Translations under genes and position numbers: made by a program
Assembly (NCBI GenBank): GCA_907165275.2
Contig: CAJRBF020000005.1
Span: 620,001-684,000 of the forward strand
Length of the DNA stretch: 64,000 bases
Direction: 5' to 3'
From: Zygaena filipendulae
Lineage: Eukaryota; Arthropoda; Insecta; Lepidoptera; Zygaenidae
In this document: piece after piece, positions 21,714 to 33,100 of the stretch
Position numbering within the stretch: the stretch's first letter is position 1
Layout of the letters: the number at the start of each line of letters is the position of its first letter
Notes under the pieces: model-generated
What the model was told of the DNA's origin: nothing
Seen by the model: the letters and a program-made list of their open reading frames with translations, nothing else
The model's database searches: none

Positions 21714-21830
21714 CTAACCGACAATGCCGAAGCCTCTAGCGCTCTTTTCGGTGCCCTTTTTTTTGGCTTTTCTACCGGCGCGGCAGCCACTGCACCCTGG
21801 ATCTCATCCGATGAATACTCAATATCCGAC
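21714..21830 (-). CDS. exon (39 codons) of the same unidentified spliced host gene
   Basis: The acceptor AATTTCAG and the donor TTAG|GTAAGAA are both strong. The open phase-2 frame reads SDIEYSSDEIQGAVAAAP, then a basic block KPKKRAPKRALEAS. The pattern of acidic, then Lys/Arg/Pro-rich sequence suggests a nuclear or chromatin-associated protein, by composition only. It is 117 nt and symmetric in phase with the next exon. It is transcribed away from the IAP gene. Confidence 0.45.
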
Positions 21831-22309
21831 CTGAAATTTAAAACATTATTTGTTATAACTTTTATTTAATTTTTTTTTATAGTACACAACACATATGACA
21901 TGTTCTTAAACACATTTTACCTTGCCAAATAATTTAAATCAGATGCGTATACTAAATTATGTGTACCTAATTTGTTAACACAATGACTTTACAACAACTT
22001 CACACAATAACTTTAAAAACATCATATAGAACCTCCAAATTATTCTCAATAAATTAGAATAAAATGTAAATAATGCAAGTACTTACGTACATTTTTGATT
22101 TATCCTTACTGCGTCGATGCACTTTAATCAAGAGATGAATTAATTATAATGCCATTTAATTAACACCCGTGTTTTTATAGAGCAAAAAAAACAAACTAAG
22201 CAAAATGTCCTGAGAAAATGTCTTTACCACAGATGATGGAACGAACTAGATATGGCATCGAGCGTAACGTAACGAATTCGGTAAATACGTGTACCTACTT
22301 ACTTTTTCA

Positions 22310-22420
22310 TGAACACATTGATTTGCGTTATACGATTGCAGAATAAAAGTAGATTTTCGAAATATAACCAAAATTCAAACCTCGAAAACAGTAACTAAGT
22401 ATTTGTTCCTTGAAATAAAA
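22310..22420. repeat. iap upstream segment repeated at 28908-29018
   Basis: Shared stretches include CATTGA-TT-CGTTAT-CGATTGCAGAATA and AATATAACC, about 80% alike by eye over roughly 100 bp in the same orientation. It lies 140 bp upstream of the IAP start codon. Confidence 0.6.
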
Positions 22421-22558
22421 ATATGCACACGAGCATTTGTGTTTATAATTTCCGCTGATATCCCCTCCACGCCTCTTTCTATTATTTACCTACCATAAAT
22501 CGCACCGACTGCCCCGACAAACTTTGAGCGCGACTCATTTGTATACTACACCGATAAG

Positions 22559-23140
22559 ATGGCGCACGAACGGCAAACTCCTAACGCCATGTCGAGTGAG
22601 GAGGAACGTTTAAACTCATTTGTAAATTGGCCACTGGCATACTTGTCACCGGAAAGTTTGGCAAAAAGTGGTTTCTATTTCATAGGTCGCGGTGACGAAG
22701 TGCGTTGTGCGTACTGCAACGTCGAGATAATGAATTGGTTGCAACTCGACGAACCTGACCAAGAACACAGGCGGTGGTCACCGCGGTGTCCACTATTTCG
22801 CTCCATTGCTGATACATCATTTGATCGCGACGAGTGCGGCATATTCGGTGCAGACACCAATTATATAGACCCCCACGTTAAGACGCTTAGGGAACATGCG
22901 CAAAAAGAGCACCACCACAACAACGTTGTCGCCAACACTACTACGCAAGTTCCTCACGAAACTGACGAGAAAATGTGCCAGGTAGACAAGTGTTGTAAAG
23001 TTTGTTTCGATGAAGAGTGCAATGTATGTTTGACGCCGTGCGGACATGTGGTTGCATGCGCCGCGTGTAGTTTTTCCATTCACAATTGTCCAGTGTGTAG
23101 ACGTCCTATTGTAAATGTTGTAAGGTTGTATTTCTCTTGA
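22559..23140 (+). CDS. iap: inhibitor-of-apoptosis protein, one BIR plus C-terminal RING, intronless
   Basis: A complete 193-codon frame. One BIR domain covers about residues 16-82, with zinc ligands C50, C53, H70 and C77. A linker rich in His follows. A C3HC4 RING at 146-180 has ligands C146, C149, C161, H163, C167, C170, C177 and C180, and the protein ends 13 residues after the last ligand, as usual for E3-active IAP RINGs. IAPs bind caspases or their activators through BIR domains and ubiquitylate targets through the RING. Most insect IAPs of this type have two BIRs and about 280-380 residues, so this copy is short by one BIR. Codon use is unlike that of the transposons. The first ATG is used; a second at codon 11 is possible. 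An ATTAAA poly(A)-type signal is near 23190. Absence of introns suggests retroposition or viral exchange; I cannot tell which. Confidence 0.93.
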   Translation: MAHERQTPNAMSSEEERLNSFVNWPLAYLSPESLAKSGFYFIGRGDEVRCAYCNVEIMNWLQLDEPDQEHRRWSPRCPLFRSIADTSFDRDECGIFGADTNYIDPHVKTLREHAQKEHHHNNVVANTTTQVPHETDEKMCQVDKCCKVCFDEECNVCLTPCGHVVACAACSFSIHNCPVCRRPIVNVVRLYFS

Positions 23141-23199
23141 ATGAAAAACAATAATTTAAAGTAATTTTTTGGTAAATACCTGTTATGACATTAAATTTG
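23141..23199. other. iap 3' flank up to the M element
   Basis: 59 bp of AT-rich sequence with ATTAAA near 23190. Its last four bases, TTTG, are the target duplication of the M element (second copy 28850-28853), so the original downstream flank of the gene resumes at 28854. Confidence 0.6.
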
Positions 23200-23822
23200 T
23201 GTTAAATTATTAGCATTAGTAAGGATACCTAGTAAATAAAACAAAGCCTGATTTTAACATAACTATTCCTTTGTGTCTGTATTACCAATTATAATAAAAA
23301 CTCTTTGATATAATTTGTATAAAATTATATAATAATCAAAGCCAGTATAGCTAAGCAATAGGAATCTCAAAACAAGTTACGCACAAAGTAATCAAATCTC
23401 TGAAGCTAAAGTTAAGCTTGAACAGTATATTTTATGAGAACAATACAGTAATCACAATTATTATTACAATTATTAAATAGAGCCAAAACTGTCTACCCAT
23501 ACTTAACTTTCGATGTTATGATGTCTTCCATCTAGGAAATCACCAGCACCACTGACTCGATCCTTTGTTGCTGCCATTATGTAAACATGTTCTCCCGCGC
23601 GTTTTTCCCGCTATCTCAAATAACATTTTATTTACTCTACAGTCTATGAATAATGTTGCCAGTTATTAAATATGAATTGGCCATGGAAATGCAATTTAAA
23701 TCACTTTAATAAACATTGGTATAATTATTTAAATTAAGAATCACAATACATAAGCATAAGAATGATAATAATATTAATCAATTTTAATATATCAGTACAG
23801 AATACCTAAATCACTATTCACA
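23200..23822 (-). repeat. LTR of M element (3' LTR in element sense)
   Basis: TG...CA ends; about 98% like 28227-28849 by eye. No polypurine tract is obvious inside it on the internal side, which fits decay. Confidence 0.88.
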
Positions 23823-24107
23823 CTCGCCCATCCTGACATCTTTGCGACCCTGCAAAGTAAAAAGGTTTTGTAAAAATAATTTCACTTTATCTAAATGTAA
23901 CACAAATTCAAACCATGATTCTTTTTTTATCCAATCCATGTTACTAAGTTCCACCAACTTCCACTTAACTTCTATCCATTATCCATAATAAGATTTTATT
24001 TTATTCCTTAATAACCAATAATATTAATAATAATATTTAGCATTGAACCATTTATCAAATATTTTATCTGCGGACTCGCTTAGACGATTACGTAATTTTC
24101 TTCCAAG

Positions 24108-24985
24108 TTCCAACTGCTACTAAAGTTGCGTTAGCACAATCACTCCTTTTACCAATGATCGACTATGCCGATACCTGCTTTACTGACATTAGCGAGGAGC
24201 AGCTAAATAAACTTGAGCGCCTCCAGAATCTATGTATCCGGTTCATATTTGGTCTACGCAAATATGACCATGTCTCCGAATTTCGCACCAAGCTCAAGTG
24301 GCTTCCGATTTGCCTTCGCCGGAATGCGCATGTCCTCTTCCTTCTATATAGCATACTGTTCAATCCACCTTCCCCCAACTACCTAAAAGACCTCTTCGTA
24401 TTTCAATCTTCTTCCTATAACCTGCCTGTTCGATCATCCCAGAACTTACTTCTTATGATTCCTGCCCCTAGAACCAACTTTTATGATTATTCCTTCTCTG
24501 TACAAGCAGTCCGCTTGTGGAATTCGCTACCTGTAGAGGTGCGAATAGGCCAAATCACTACCCACCTTTAAGAGCCTGGTGAAGACTTTCTACCTCACTT
24601 ATGGATCGTGACTCGCTGTAGTGTAACCTTATTATTTATAGTATGCATCTGTGTTTAAACACATTTATAAAATTAGTACTTATGCCCATAAATATTGTAC
24701 GTATATATTTTCTATGTGTATATTTTATATCTATGCGTGTATCTATGTATATCCATTTTTTGTGTATATCTTTTCTATGTGTCTCTTCTATATTATTTTA
24801 TGGTTCGTTTCACCTATACATATAATATACCAAATCAACATATAAATTTACTGTTTTTGTCCTGTCCACCCAAAGGTTGTCTGGAAAAGATCGCTAGTAA
24901 AGCGATAAGATAGCCTTTTGTATGCCTTTATTTATAAATTTTTATTTTGTTACCACACTAAAATTATTCTTGTATACAATAAAGA
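24108..24985 (+). pseudogene. 3'-terminal fragment of a Jockey/CR1-type LINE
   Basis: The frame from about 24119 encodes the last part of ORF2: LAQSLLLPMIDYAD, then LERLQNLCIRFIFGLRK, LKWLPICLRRNAH and VRLWNSLPVEVR, all hallmarks of the C-terminal region after the RT. A frame change near 24560 leads into KSLVKTFYLT. A 3' UTR of short TATA- and TGTGTA-like repeats follows and the insertion ends near CAATAAAGAGTATTCTATCC. It is 5'-truncated, as LINE copies usually are. Confidence 0.75.
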
Positions 24986-25015
24986 GTATTCTATCCTATT
25001 TTAAATTCAACGAAA

Positions 25016-25670
25016 ATGGGAAATCTCTCAAAATACTATGCTGCAGGAAGTAATGAACCAGCTGATAAAAAGCTTAACCATTTGCTCTACATGGATGATA
25101 TTAAATTGTACGCCACCACGAAAGACCTATGTTATTTGGCTGATCTTACGGAAACTTTTTCAAAGGAAAAACGTCGGGTCATATTACCTTTCAGATGCAG
25201 ACTGGCCAACAGATACCTTCGCTTAATGAAAAAGAGACAAGTACTTGGGCTTCAATCAATTTAAACAATAACAGATCGACAACTAAAAATACAAGAGTGG
25301 ACTCAAAAGGGTATGCATAGACAACACCGGCAAAATTTGTGCAAGTCTAACGTCGATAAAGAAGCATCCAATACCTGGCTTACTTGGGGTGAATTGTTTC
25401 CCGAAGCAGAAGGATTTATGCTTGCAATTCAAGACCTAGTCATCGAAACACGAAACTACCAAAAGTAATACTAAAAGTCCATAATATATCAAATGACAGC
25501 TGCAGAAAATGTAACGGTGCCCCGGAAACGATACAGCATCTCATAAGTGTCTGCAAGTCAATAGTACAAAAAGATTATAAACACCGCTACGACCAGGTTG
25601 CTAAGATTATTCATCAGAAACTTGCAAGCAAATCTAAACTGAGGACGAATGAATCAATTTCTTATTAAAA
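25016..25670 (+). pseudogene. fragment of an R4/Dong-like LINE reverse transcriptase
   Basis: The first frame holds NHLLYMDDIKLYATTKD, the YxDD box with an unusual Met-Asp-Asp for a LINE, followed by LADLTETFS. Other frames up to about 25650 continue with CRKCNGAPETIQHLIS and QVAKIIHQKLA, a zinc-containing tail I associate with R4-type elements. Several stops and frameshifts make it dead. The clade is tentative. Confidence 0.6.
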
Positions 25671-26089
25671 ATACATACCTGACAGCGTTCTAGGGAATTC
25701 AACCCACAGACTGTAGAGCACAATATCTGAAAGCTTACAAAATATACTGACCTCAAAACGAAATAGCAAAAAATGTGGAAATTACAGAATATTACCTTCA
25801 TCCCTGTTGTACTACCACCATCTGAAATCCCTTGTCAACTGCACCAACCCTTCGCTACCCTCCAATTACCTAGGTACACTTACATTATTATGCAGAAGGC
25901 GGTAATACTAAATACATGTCGAATCGTCCGCAAACTCCTCCAAACTGATGACCACACAACTCTTAATACATCCACTTAAGCTAACCTCCACTTGGCTTTG
26001 GCCCGTGGTTGCCAATTAATACCGGTCTAGCTGAGAAGAATTCAAAAATCCAAATTCCCATAATAATAATATAATAAGTATAATTATAA

Positions 26090-26388
26090 TATGGCACCTA
26101 CTTATATGTCTGTCTGTTCCGGGTAATCTCTAAAACGGCTGGATCGATTTTAACTGGACTCTCACTGGCAAATCGTCAAAGTCAAATCATTTATTCAAAT
26201 TTGGTCCATAATATGACTCTTTTGACGTCAACATAATTACAGTTATTATGACAGCACCCATAAAATATCCACCCTTCACAGCTACCTAGCTGATGTTATA
26301 AGGAGTAACTTGGCTACATTTATTTCCAAAAATTAGTTCCTGCGGGAATTCCGAAACTCACGCGAGCAAAATCGCGGGGCACAGCTAG
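26090..26388 (+). repeat. Helitron-like short element ending CTAG|T
   Basis: It ends GCGGGGCACAGCTAG followed by T, the 3' signature of short lepidopteran Helitrons, preceded by a GGAATTCCGAAACTC-type motif found also at about 60573-60597. A foreign piece (about 26178-26240) appears to interrupt it. Confidence 0.55.
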
Positions 26389-27580
26389 TAATCAATAAAT
26401 AAATATATAAATAAATAAATTTATTTCACACTCTTTATCTCCATTATTTTCAACCATAATTTATAACCATTCATTATTATTCCATTATTTATAACCATTT
26501 TATTTTCAACCATTTTTTTTTTATCCAATTTATCCAATTATTCAAGTAATTCCATTTTTACCAATATTTTATTCATTTAGTCCAATTTATTCATTTATAC
26601 CAGAGATCCATTTAATTATTCCATTTATTACTTTTATACCATTTATCACTTAGATTATCAACCACTTTTAACCATTACTTTAGTATAGGTACATCAGATA
26701 CATGACCACATATTCCAGTATTTAATTTTTGTACCTAATCCATTAGTAATTAAATCCAATAATCAAAATCGGTTTAACTAGTTAACCAGCTAGTTATTCC
26801 TTACACAATTGGTAGAGTAAATTCTTTTTTCCTCAAGTACCTAGATTAAATTGAAATTGAAAGAACTTTATTTGACACAGCACAGGAGTGACACGTACTT
26901 TCCATTTCGAAATAAAGAATTACTGCCGAAATATCAAAATTCACGCTGGGAAATCAGCGGGGAAACAGATATTTTAATAGGTTACCTATGGATAAAAGTG
27001 AAATAAGCAATAGGGTAGATACATTTTATCCTGATGTAAAGGAATTTCGCGGGTTGAATCGCGGGGGATAGTAGGCACCTAGCAGTAAAATATTACTTAT
27101 CGTTGAAGGTAAATTATTATAATACTCTAAAACTGATTTTGTTCTCTATACGTATCTATTTAAGTATTATTAATGAATGTTGGCATATAATCAAAAAAGA
27201 AAATTGTGACTATTGTTTTAAACAAAATTCGAATTTTGAAAACTAACTTAGAGACCACACTTGAATCGTAACCTTTTAATGTGTTATACAAATGGTTATT
27301 ACGTTTAATTAAATTGTTTAAATTACAGGAGGATTACAGAATAATTTCACAGAAAGTACCTTTACCTATCTATTTTCTTCAAAAGCTCAATGGTTAAATA
27401 GAGTTACTACTGCATTAATTAACATCAAGTTATATATTGGGTACAACGAATTTCACTACAAATTATTAATAAAGACTTACCGCTACCACAATAACCACGA
27501 GTACCTATACTCCGCTACTAAGCGCACTAAAGAAGAAATGCTGTAATTGAATACCCGCGCATAATCACACATTTTCAGAC
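26389..27580. other. AT-rich filler within the M element
   Basis: Contains AAATA simple repeats (26393-26425) and a degenerate series of CCATTTAT/CCAATTTAT-type units (about 26440-26660). I see no gene; it is decayed or inserted sequence. Confidence 0.5.
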
Positions 27581-27599
27581 TTATAAGCATTGATATATT

Positions 27600-27990
27600 C
27601 CTATAAGAAAAATCTCCAGGACTTCAAACCCATTTACTACGAATTCTGTCGACGGCCGACCTCATACTTTTATTGGACTACCTCCAAAACCTTTTACAAA
27701 AATATCCGATGGAAGCAATAAGACAAGTTTTAGCGAGTAATCTCGAGTATCTAAATTAACCCGTGTAATCGATATTGTAAGGAAATGCCTCTAAAATCTT
27801 TTGTTTCCATTTATGCCATGTAAATTCATAAGAACGCAAAGTCTTGTGCCACAACTTAGCCAATCCAGTCAAACGTGACTGCACATAATAACTTTTCCAT
27901 CATCGTTCCAACCATGTACCTATTGTCCCTAGATGTTCGATTTTATCAAGATTTTATTAAGCCATTGTAATACCAGCAATTCCGATTTCT
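27600..27990 (-). pseudogene. gag remnant of the M element
   Basis: A minus-strand frame between about 27902 and 27783 reads YYVQSRLTGLAKLWHKTL and FTWHKWKQKILEAFP, a retrotransposon Gag core. Beyond a stop, a second frame near 27650-27600 gives AVDRIRSKW, matching the region that follows this core in such Gags. A region nearer the LTR (28000-28200) probably encoded the Gag N-terminus. Several stops are present. Confidence 0.65.
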
Positions 27991-28211
27991 TAAAATCGAA
28001 TACGGGAAAAATGCGGGTTTAACCAAGACGTTACTATAATATGGAGCGATCCTACCAGTATCATCCAGTTGTGAAGATTCTTTATTTCTCACGGCCCGTG
28101 GAGAAGGCGTATCTCTAGGCCGCCATGGTGCCCAGGATCTGGAAGTGATCCATGACCGTCGTTTCGTTTAACAGGACTCCGAGAATGCTTTGGCTGCTTG
28201 AATCCTTAATA

Positions 28212-28224
28212 ATCCCACTTCTGA
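28212..28224 (-). other. candidate primer-binding site of M (internal match to tRNA-Leu)
   Basis: Just inside the LTR the minus strand reads TCAGAAGTGGGATT. It is complementary to the acceptor and T-stem of eukaryotic tRNA-Leu but skips the terminal bases and CCA. A very similar TCAGAATTGGGATATT follows the 5' LTR of element O at 47594. Some Ty3/gypsy groups (micropia/mdg3 type) are known to prime from internal tRNA-Leu positions. Confidence 0.6.
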
Positions 28225-28226
28225 AA

Positions 28227-28849
28227 TGTTAAATTATTAGCATTAGTAAGGATATCTAGTAAATAAAACAAAGCCTGATTTTAACAAAACTATTCCTTTG
28301 TGTCTGTATTACCAATTATAATAAAAACTCTTTGATATAATTTGTATAAAATTATATAATAATCAAAGCCAGTATAGCTAAGCAATAGGAATCTCAAAAC
28401 ATGTTACGCACAAAGTAATCAAATCTCTGAAGCTAAAGTTAAGCTTGAACAGTATATTTTATGAGAACAATACAGTAATCACAGTTATTATTACAATTAT
28501 TAAATAGAGCCAAAACTGTCTACCAATACTTAACTTTCGATGTTATGATGTCTTCCATCTAGGAAATCACCAGCACCACTGACTCGATCCTTTGTTGCTG
28601 CCATTATGTAAACATGTTCTCCCGCGCGTTTTTCCCGCTATCTCAAATAACATTTTATTTACTCTACAGTCTATGAATAATGTTGCCAGTTATTAAATAT
28701 GAATTGGCCATGGAAATGCAATTTAAATCACTTTAATAAACATTGGTATAATTATTTAAATTAAGAATCACAATACATAAGCATAAGAATGATAATAATA
28801 TTAATCAATTTTAATATATTAGTACAGAATACCTAAATCACTATTCACA
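28227..28849 (-). repeat. LTR of M element (5' LTR in element sense)
   Basis: The partner of 23200-23822, followed by the TTTG duplication at 28850-28853. Confidence 0.88.
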
Positions 28850-28907
28850 TTTGTTTGGATTAAACACGCTAAATATATATTATCGTTGTGTGTATTATTT
28901 ATTCCCC

Positions 28908-29018
28908 ATGTACATTGAATTACGTTATGCGATTGCAGAATACAAGTATATTTTTCAAAATATAACCGAAAATTGAAACTTCAAAAATGTAAATGTACCT
29001 ACTTGTTAAAATAAAATT
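28908..29018. repeat. diverged second copy of the iap upstream segment
   Basis: Matches 22310-22420 in the same orientation. Before the M element inserted, this lay about 110 bp beyond the IAP stop codon. Sequence from 29019 to 29354 is AT-rich with no recognisable coding. Confidence 0.55.
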
Positions 29019-29354
29019 TCAATCTTATTAAGGAATGGACTAGATTCATAAGTTTCTCATCAATATGCCGCATCTATTATGTGTCGAGTGCAATGGTTCA
29101 ATTATTTCCATTGTAACAAGTTACTGCATGCCAAGCAAATACTTACTTACCGGTATCACCAATGATACTATTCTCATGTATTATCTACCAGTTATTTCCT
29201 CGGTTTCGCTCACATGAATTCCAAACTCTCTCTGACATTTTTTTTTTACGGAATGATAAGTAGGTATGGCATTTTTGAACCCAAAGTATAAGTAGGTATA
29301 TCAAATTTTATGAAAAACCTTTCAATAATTCTGAAGATTGTTTGGATGGATAGA

Positions 29355-30111
29355 TGTGCAGGACGACCGACGTGCCCGAGACAACCGACGGATTATCTTC
29401 ATAGAATAAGTTAGGCATAAGTAATAATGTATAGCAACATAAGTATAGAAAGATTGTATAGGTTTAGAGGTGCACCTATAATTTTAAAATAGACTAAAAC
29501 TTGTATATTGAACCTTATTGCCAAGCCCATAAAAGCGGCCATCACTTTGGCAATAAAAGGTAAAGTTTCTAGAAGCTTTTACGGCCACTGAATCGCATCC
29601 GCCCGCTGAGTATAGCGAGCAAAAACCGTTGGCCAATGGGTGCCACGAATAGCAGTGAGCTTCATGTCCTCGACTCGTCATTTTTGATAGCCATTGACTG
29701 TGACCAATGGGTAAGCTTACATTAATTGAGATTGTGAAAATTAAATGAACAGAAACTGCATTTATTTCCTGCGAACACTAGCAAAACGCGCACTAGAAAA
29801 AAGTTATAAATATTAGACATTGAAATAGGAACCTTACAGTTCGCCAAATATTAGAAAGACAATGCGTCATATAGTTCAGACAAGTTTAATTAGAATCAAT
29901 TCGCGATATAGTATTTCCTAGTTAAGCTCGTTGCATACGCTAGTGGTCACGGGTATAGTGCCGCTCTGATTAGATAGTAAAAGAGCGTTATCACTGGCAT
30001 TCGCCGTTCTGATTCCTGAGTCTCCGTACCCAGTAATAGCTACGTACGAGTCAGGTGGACAGAGTAATCGTCATACAGTCCACTTGCCCGACAGCCCATC
30101 TGGCCCGTACA
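29355..30111 (+). repeat. 5' LTR of the BEL/Pao element
   Basis: 757 bp; the right-hand copy is 751 bp. The difference is mainly an extra GATTA-like stretch near 29391. It contains CCAAT-type motifs (about 29632 and 29704). Confidence 0.93.
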
Positions 30112-30154
30112 TCTGATCCATTCGAGCCGCGATCACGGAGAACAGCGAATCACA

Positions 30155-33100
30155 ATGCCGGTGACTCGCTCTACGAGTGGCCGTTCTCAGGCCCGGCCGG
30201 TGACGCATCGCCAGCCGCCCGCCTCACCGTCCGAAGATATAGACGCCGGAACGTCCACGCCCGCGACCGTGAGTCTTATAGAGGCGCCGACGCCGTCCAC
30301 CGCCGCGATAACGTCGACCGCCGCGACTGTCACCGCTCGCCATGCCGTCGAGCGCACCGATGCGCCACAGCGCTCACAGCTGATGCTGGCCGCCGCCGTG
30401 CCACCGTCAGCTGATTCGATGCAGCCTGTTGCACCGACGCCGTCCGCCGCCGTGACGACGTCGGCCGCCGCGACTACTGCTATAGCTCGCTCGACGTCCG
30501 AGCATATAGTGCCGCAATACTCGCAAGGGCGTTGCCGCTTGCAACAGACGCCGGCCACCGCCGCGTCGCCGTCCGTTGCCCCCACCGGGTCAGTCGCACC
30601 GACGCCGTCCGCCGCCGAGACGCCGTCGGTCGCCGCGACGACCGCCACCGCTCACACAGCTGAGCGAACCCAGGCGCTACAGCGCCCACAGCTGCCTACC
30701 GTCCCCGCCGAGTCTGTGCTGTCCGCTAGCGACGCCTGTACCCGTCGCAGCGGCAGCAGGACGGTAAAGAAAGAAAGCAAGGCTCGTCAAGAAGCGCGCC
30801 TCCGCCTGAAGCTCGCCGCCGCTCGTCTCGCCGTCTTAGAGGCCGAGGAAGAGTTGGAATCCGTCGAGAGCCACGTCGATGCCATATCCGTGGCAGAAAC
30901 TAATAAAAGAGTGGGTGCGTGGCTAACAGACAGCCGGGCACATCTTTTTGATTTTCCAGATGAGCCGATCGAACAACCGCTCTCCGTGCCGCCGCCGCCC
31001 ACCTCTGTGCCCGCAGCGCCGCTGCAACCGCAACTGCCGTCGATCGCAGCGCCAACACTCACCGGGCCGCCGCCACCGCCGCTGCAGCCGCCCGCCGAAT
31101 CGCCGCCCGCTGGGCAATCGCCGCCCGCTGGGCAACCTCCGCCCGCTGGGCAATCGCCGCCCACAGGGCATTCGCCGCCCGCTGGGCAATCGCCGCCCGC
31201 AGGGCATTCGCCGCCCGCATGGGCACCACCGCCTGCCGCGCCGCTGCCGCCTGCCTGGGCGCCGCCGCCTGCCGGGCCACAGCCGCCGCCTGTTTGGGCG
31301 CCCTCGGGCGCCACCCCGCCAGCTGAGACAAACGTCAATATGTCTCAGTTGGCCGAGGCCATCGCCCTCGCAGCCAGAGGGGGACATGCGCGCTCACGCG
31401 CATTCGCCGAACTACCGAACTACAGTGGTTCACATCAAGAGTGGCTGCTGTTCAACGCAGCCTACAAGGACTCCAGCTCTACGTACACCGCAACCGAGAA
31501 CGTCGCCCGCCTTCGCCGCAGCCTCCGCGGGAAGGCGAAAGAGGCCGTCGAAAGCCTCCTCATCTGCAACTCAAATCCAGATGAGATCATGCGGACGCTG
31601 GAGTCTCGCTTTGGTCGTCCGGACTGCATCGCCAGCACCGAGCTGGACCGCCTGCGCGCCCTGCCGCGCCCGACCGACTCGCCGCGCGACTTGTGCATCT
31701 TCGCGAGTCGGGTCATCAACTCCGTGGCAACGCTACAGGCGCTCAACAAGCAGCAGTACCTACACAATCCGGATATAGTTAAGGTAACGACAGATAAACT
31801 GTGCCCTAGTATCAGATATAGATGGTATCAATATGCCAAGCCACACCGAGACCAGGAACCAGACCTCGTGACCCTGGCTCGATTCCTTGGTTTGGAGGCC
31901 GAAACGTGCGCGCCCTACGCGCAGCCCGAACAAGTGTCGCCGCTGGAGCCGGCCAGCCGCCCGCCCCAGCGCCGGCCGAACCGAACGTTCGCAGCCACCG
32001 AAAATAGTGATAGTGCGAAACCAAAGTGCCCAGTTTGCAATGCCGTCGGACACACCACAGAGGTATGTAAAAAATTTAATGATTTATCTTGTGATGCCCG
32101 CTGGGACCTAGCAAAAGAGCGTAGATTATGTTTTAGATGCTTACATGTACGAAAACGAATGCATAGTTGTAAAACTAAAAAGTGTGACCGCGATGGATGC
32201 CCACTCTCGCACCACGCGCTACTACACTCGACGTCGCGTGCGAAAAAAGCACCGACGCAGGAAACAGAAACAGTTACAACCGCGTGCGCTCCCACTAAAT
32301 TCCAGACGTATTTAAAAATAATTCCTGTGTGTGTGTCCGGACCGGCGGGAGTGGTAAACACTCACGCCCTACTCGATGACGGGTCCACTATAACTTTAGT
32401 AGATGCAGATCTCGCGCGCCAGACTGGCGCGACCGGGCCGGTCGAGCCTCTGTTCATAGAGGCGATCGCCGGGACGAGGCTAGCCACACCGTCGTCGCAA
32501 CACGTCGCCCTGCAGCTGAAAGGGAGCAGAGGCGACGCCGAGATCATGGCGCGAACCATAGACGCGCTGCGCCTGTCCCCACAAGCAGTCACCGAGAGCG
32601 ACTTAGCCGACTGCTTACACCTGGAGGACATAAAGGATGAAATAAGGTATGATGACATTCAACCTAGAATATTAATCGGCCAAGACAATTGGCACCTCCT
32701 GCTGGCGTCGGAGGTCAGGAAGGGTCAGCGACACCAGCCAGTCGCCTCCCTCACACCCCTCGGATGGGTACTCCATGGTGCACACAGCCGAACACTAGGA
32801 CAGAGAGTTCACCATGTATACCACCTGACCACAGATGACCGCATGGACGAGCAACTAAAACATTATTTTGCTCTGGAGTCCCTTACAGTGAACCCGAAGC
32901 GTCCGGTCAATGACCCGGAGGCACGTGCGCTGCGCATCCTCGACGAGTGCACGACGGAGAAGGACGGCCGGTACGAGACTGCGCTGCTGTGGAAGCAGGA
33001 CGATCCTGCGATGCCGTGTAACCGGGAGAACGCCCTGAGTCGTCTCCACGGCATCGAGAGGAAGCTCGACCGATCGCCATCGCTGAAAGTAAGGTATGAG

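Larger units (their letters stand above)
21269..22558. other. single-copy-like AT-rich sequence with two minus-strand exons, upstream of iap
   Basis: The part from 21269 to 21526 and the introns are non-coding. The upstream 250 bp of the IAP gene are AT-rich with no clear TATA box. A strong minus-strand splice donor (TAC|GTAAGTA) lies at about 22086, a possible further exon of the gene described next; its phase-2 reading ends INQKCT and an upstream boundary is not clear. Confidence 0.45.
23200..28849 (-). mobile_element. degraded Ty3/gypsy-like LTR element, family M
   Basis: Two 623-bp LTRs (23200-23822 and 28227-28849, TGTTAAAT...TATTCACA on the plus strand) with a perfect 4-bp duplication TTTG. 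A gag remnant (27600-27990) and a tRNA-Leu-like primer site next to the right-hand LTR show that the element reads on the minus strand. The pol genes are gone; the internal region carries LINE and Helitron fragments instead. A solo LTR of the same family is at 19230-19856. Confidence 0.88.

Noticed and set aside
21531..21869. 112-codon plus-strand frame
   Set aside because: It lies antisense to two exons with good splice sites on the minus strand.
26389..26660. CRISPR-like regular array
   Set aside because: CCATTTAT-type units are degenerate with irregular spacing in AT-rich eukaryotic DNA.
23200..28849. A composite transposon carrying iap between M LTRs
   Set aside because: The gene is outside the LTR pair, and the solo LTR upstream has its own distinct target duplication.
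30187..31387. Long minus-strand frames opposite the BEL Gag region
   Set aside because: They mirror the proline-rich repeat in GC-rich DNA; the plus-strand frame explains them.
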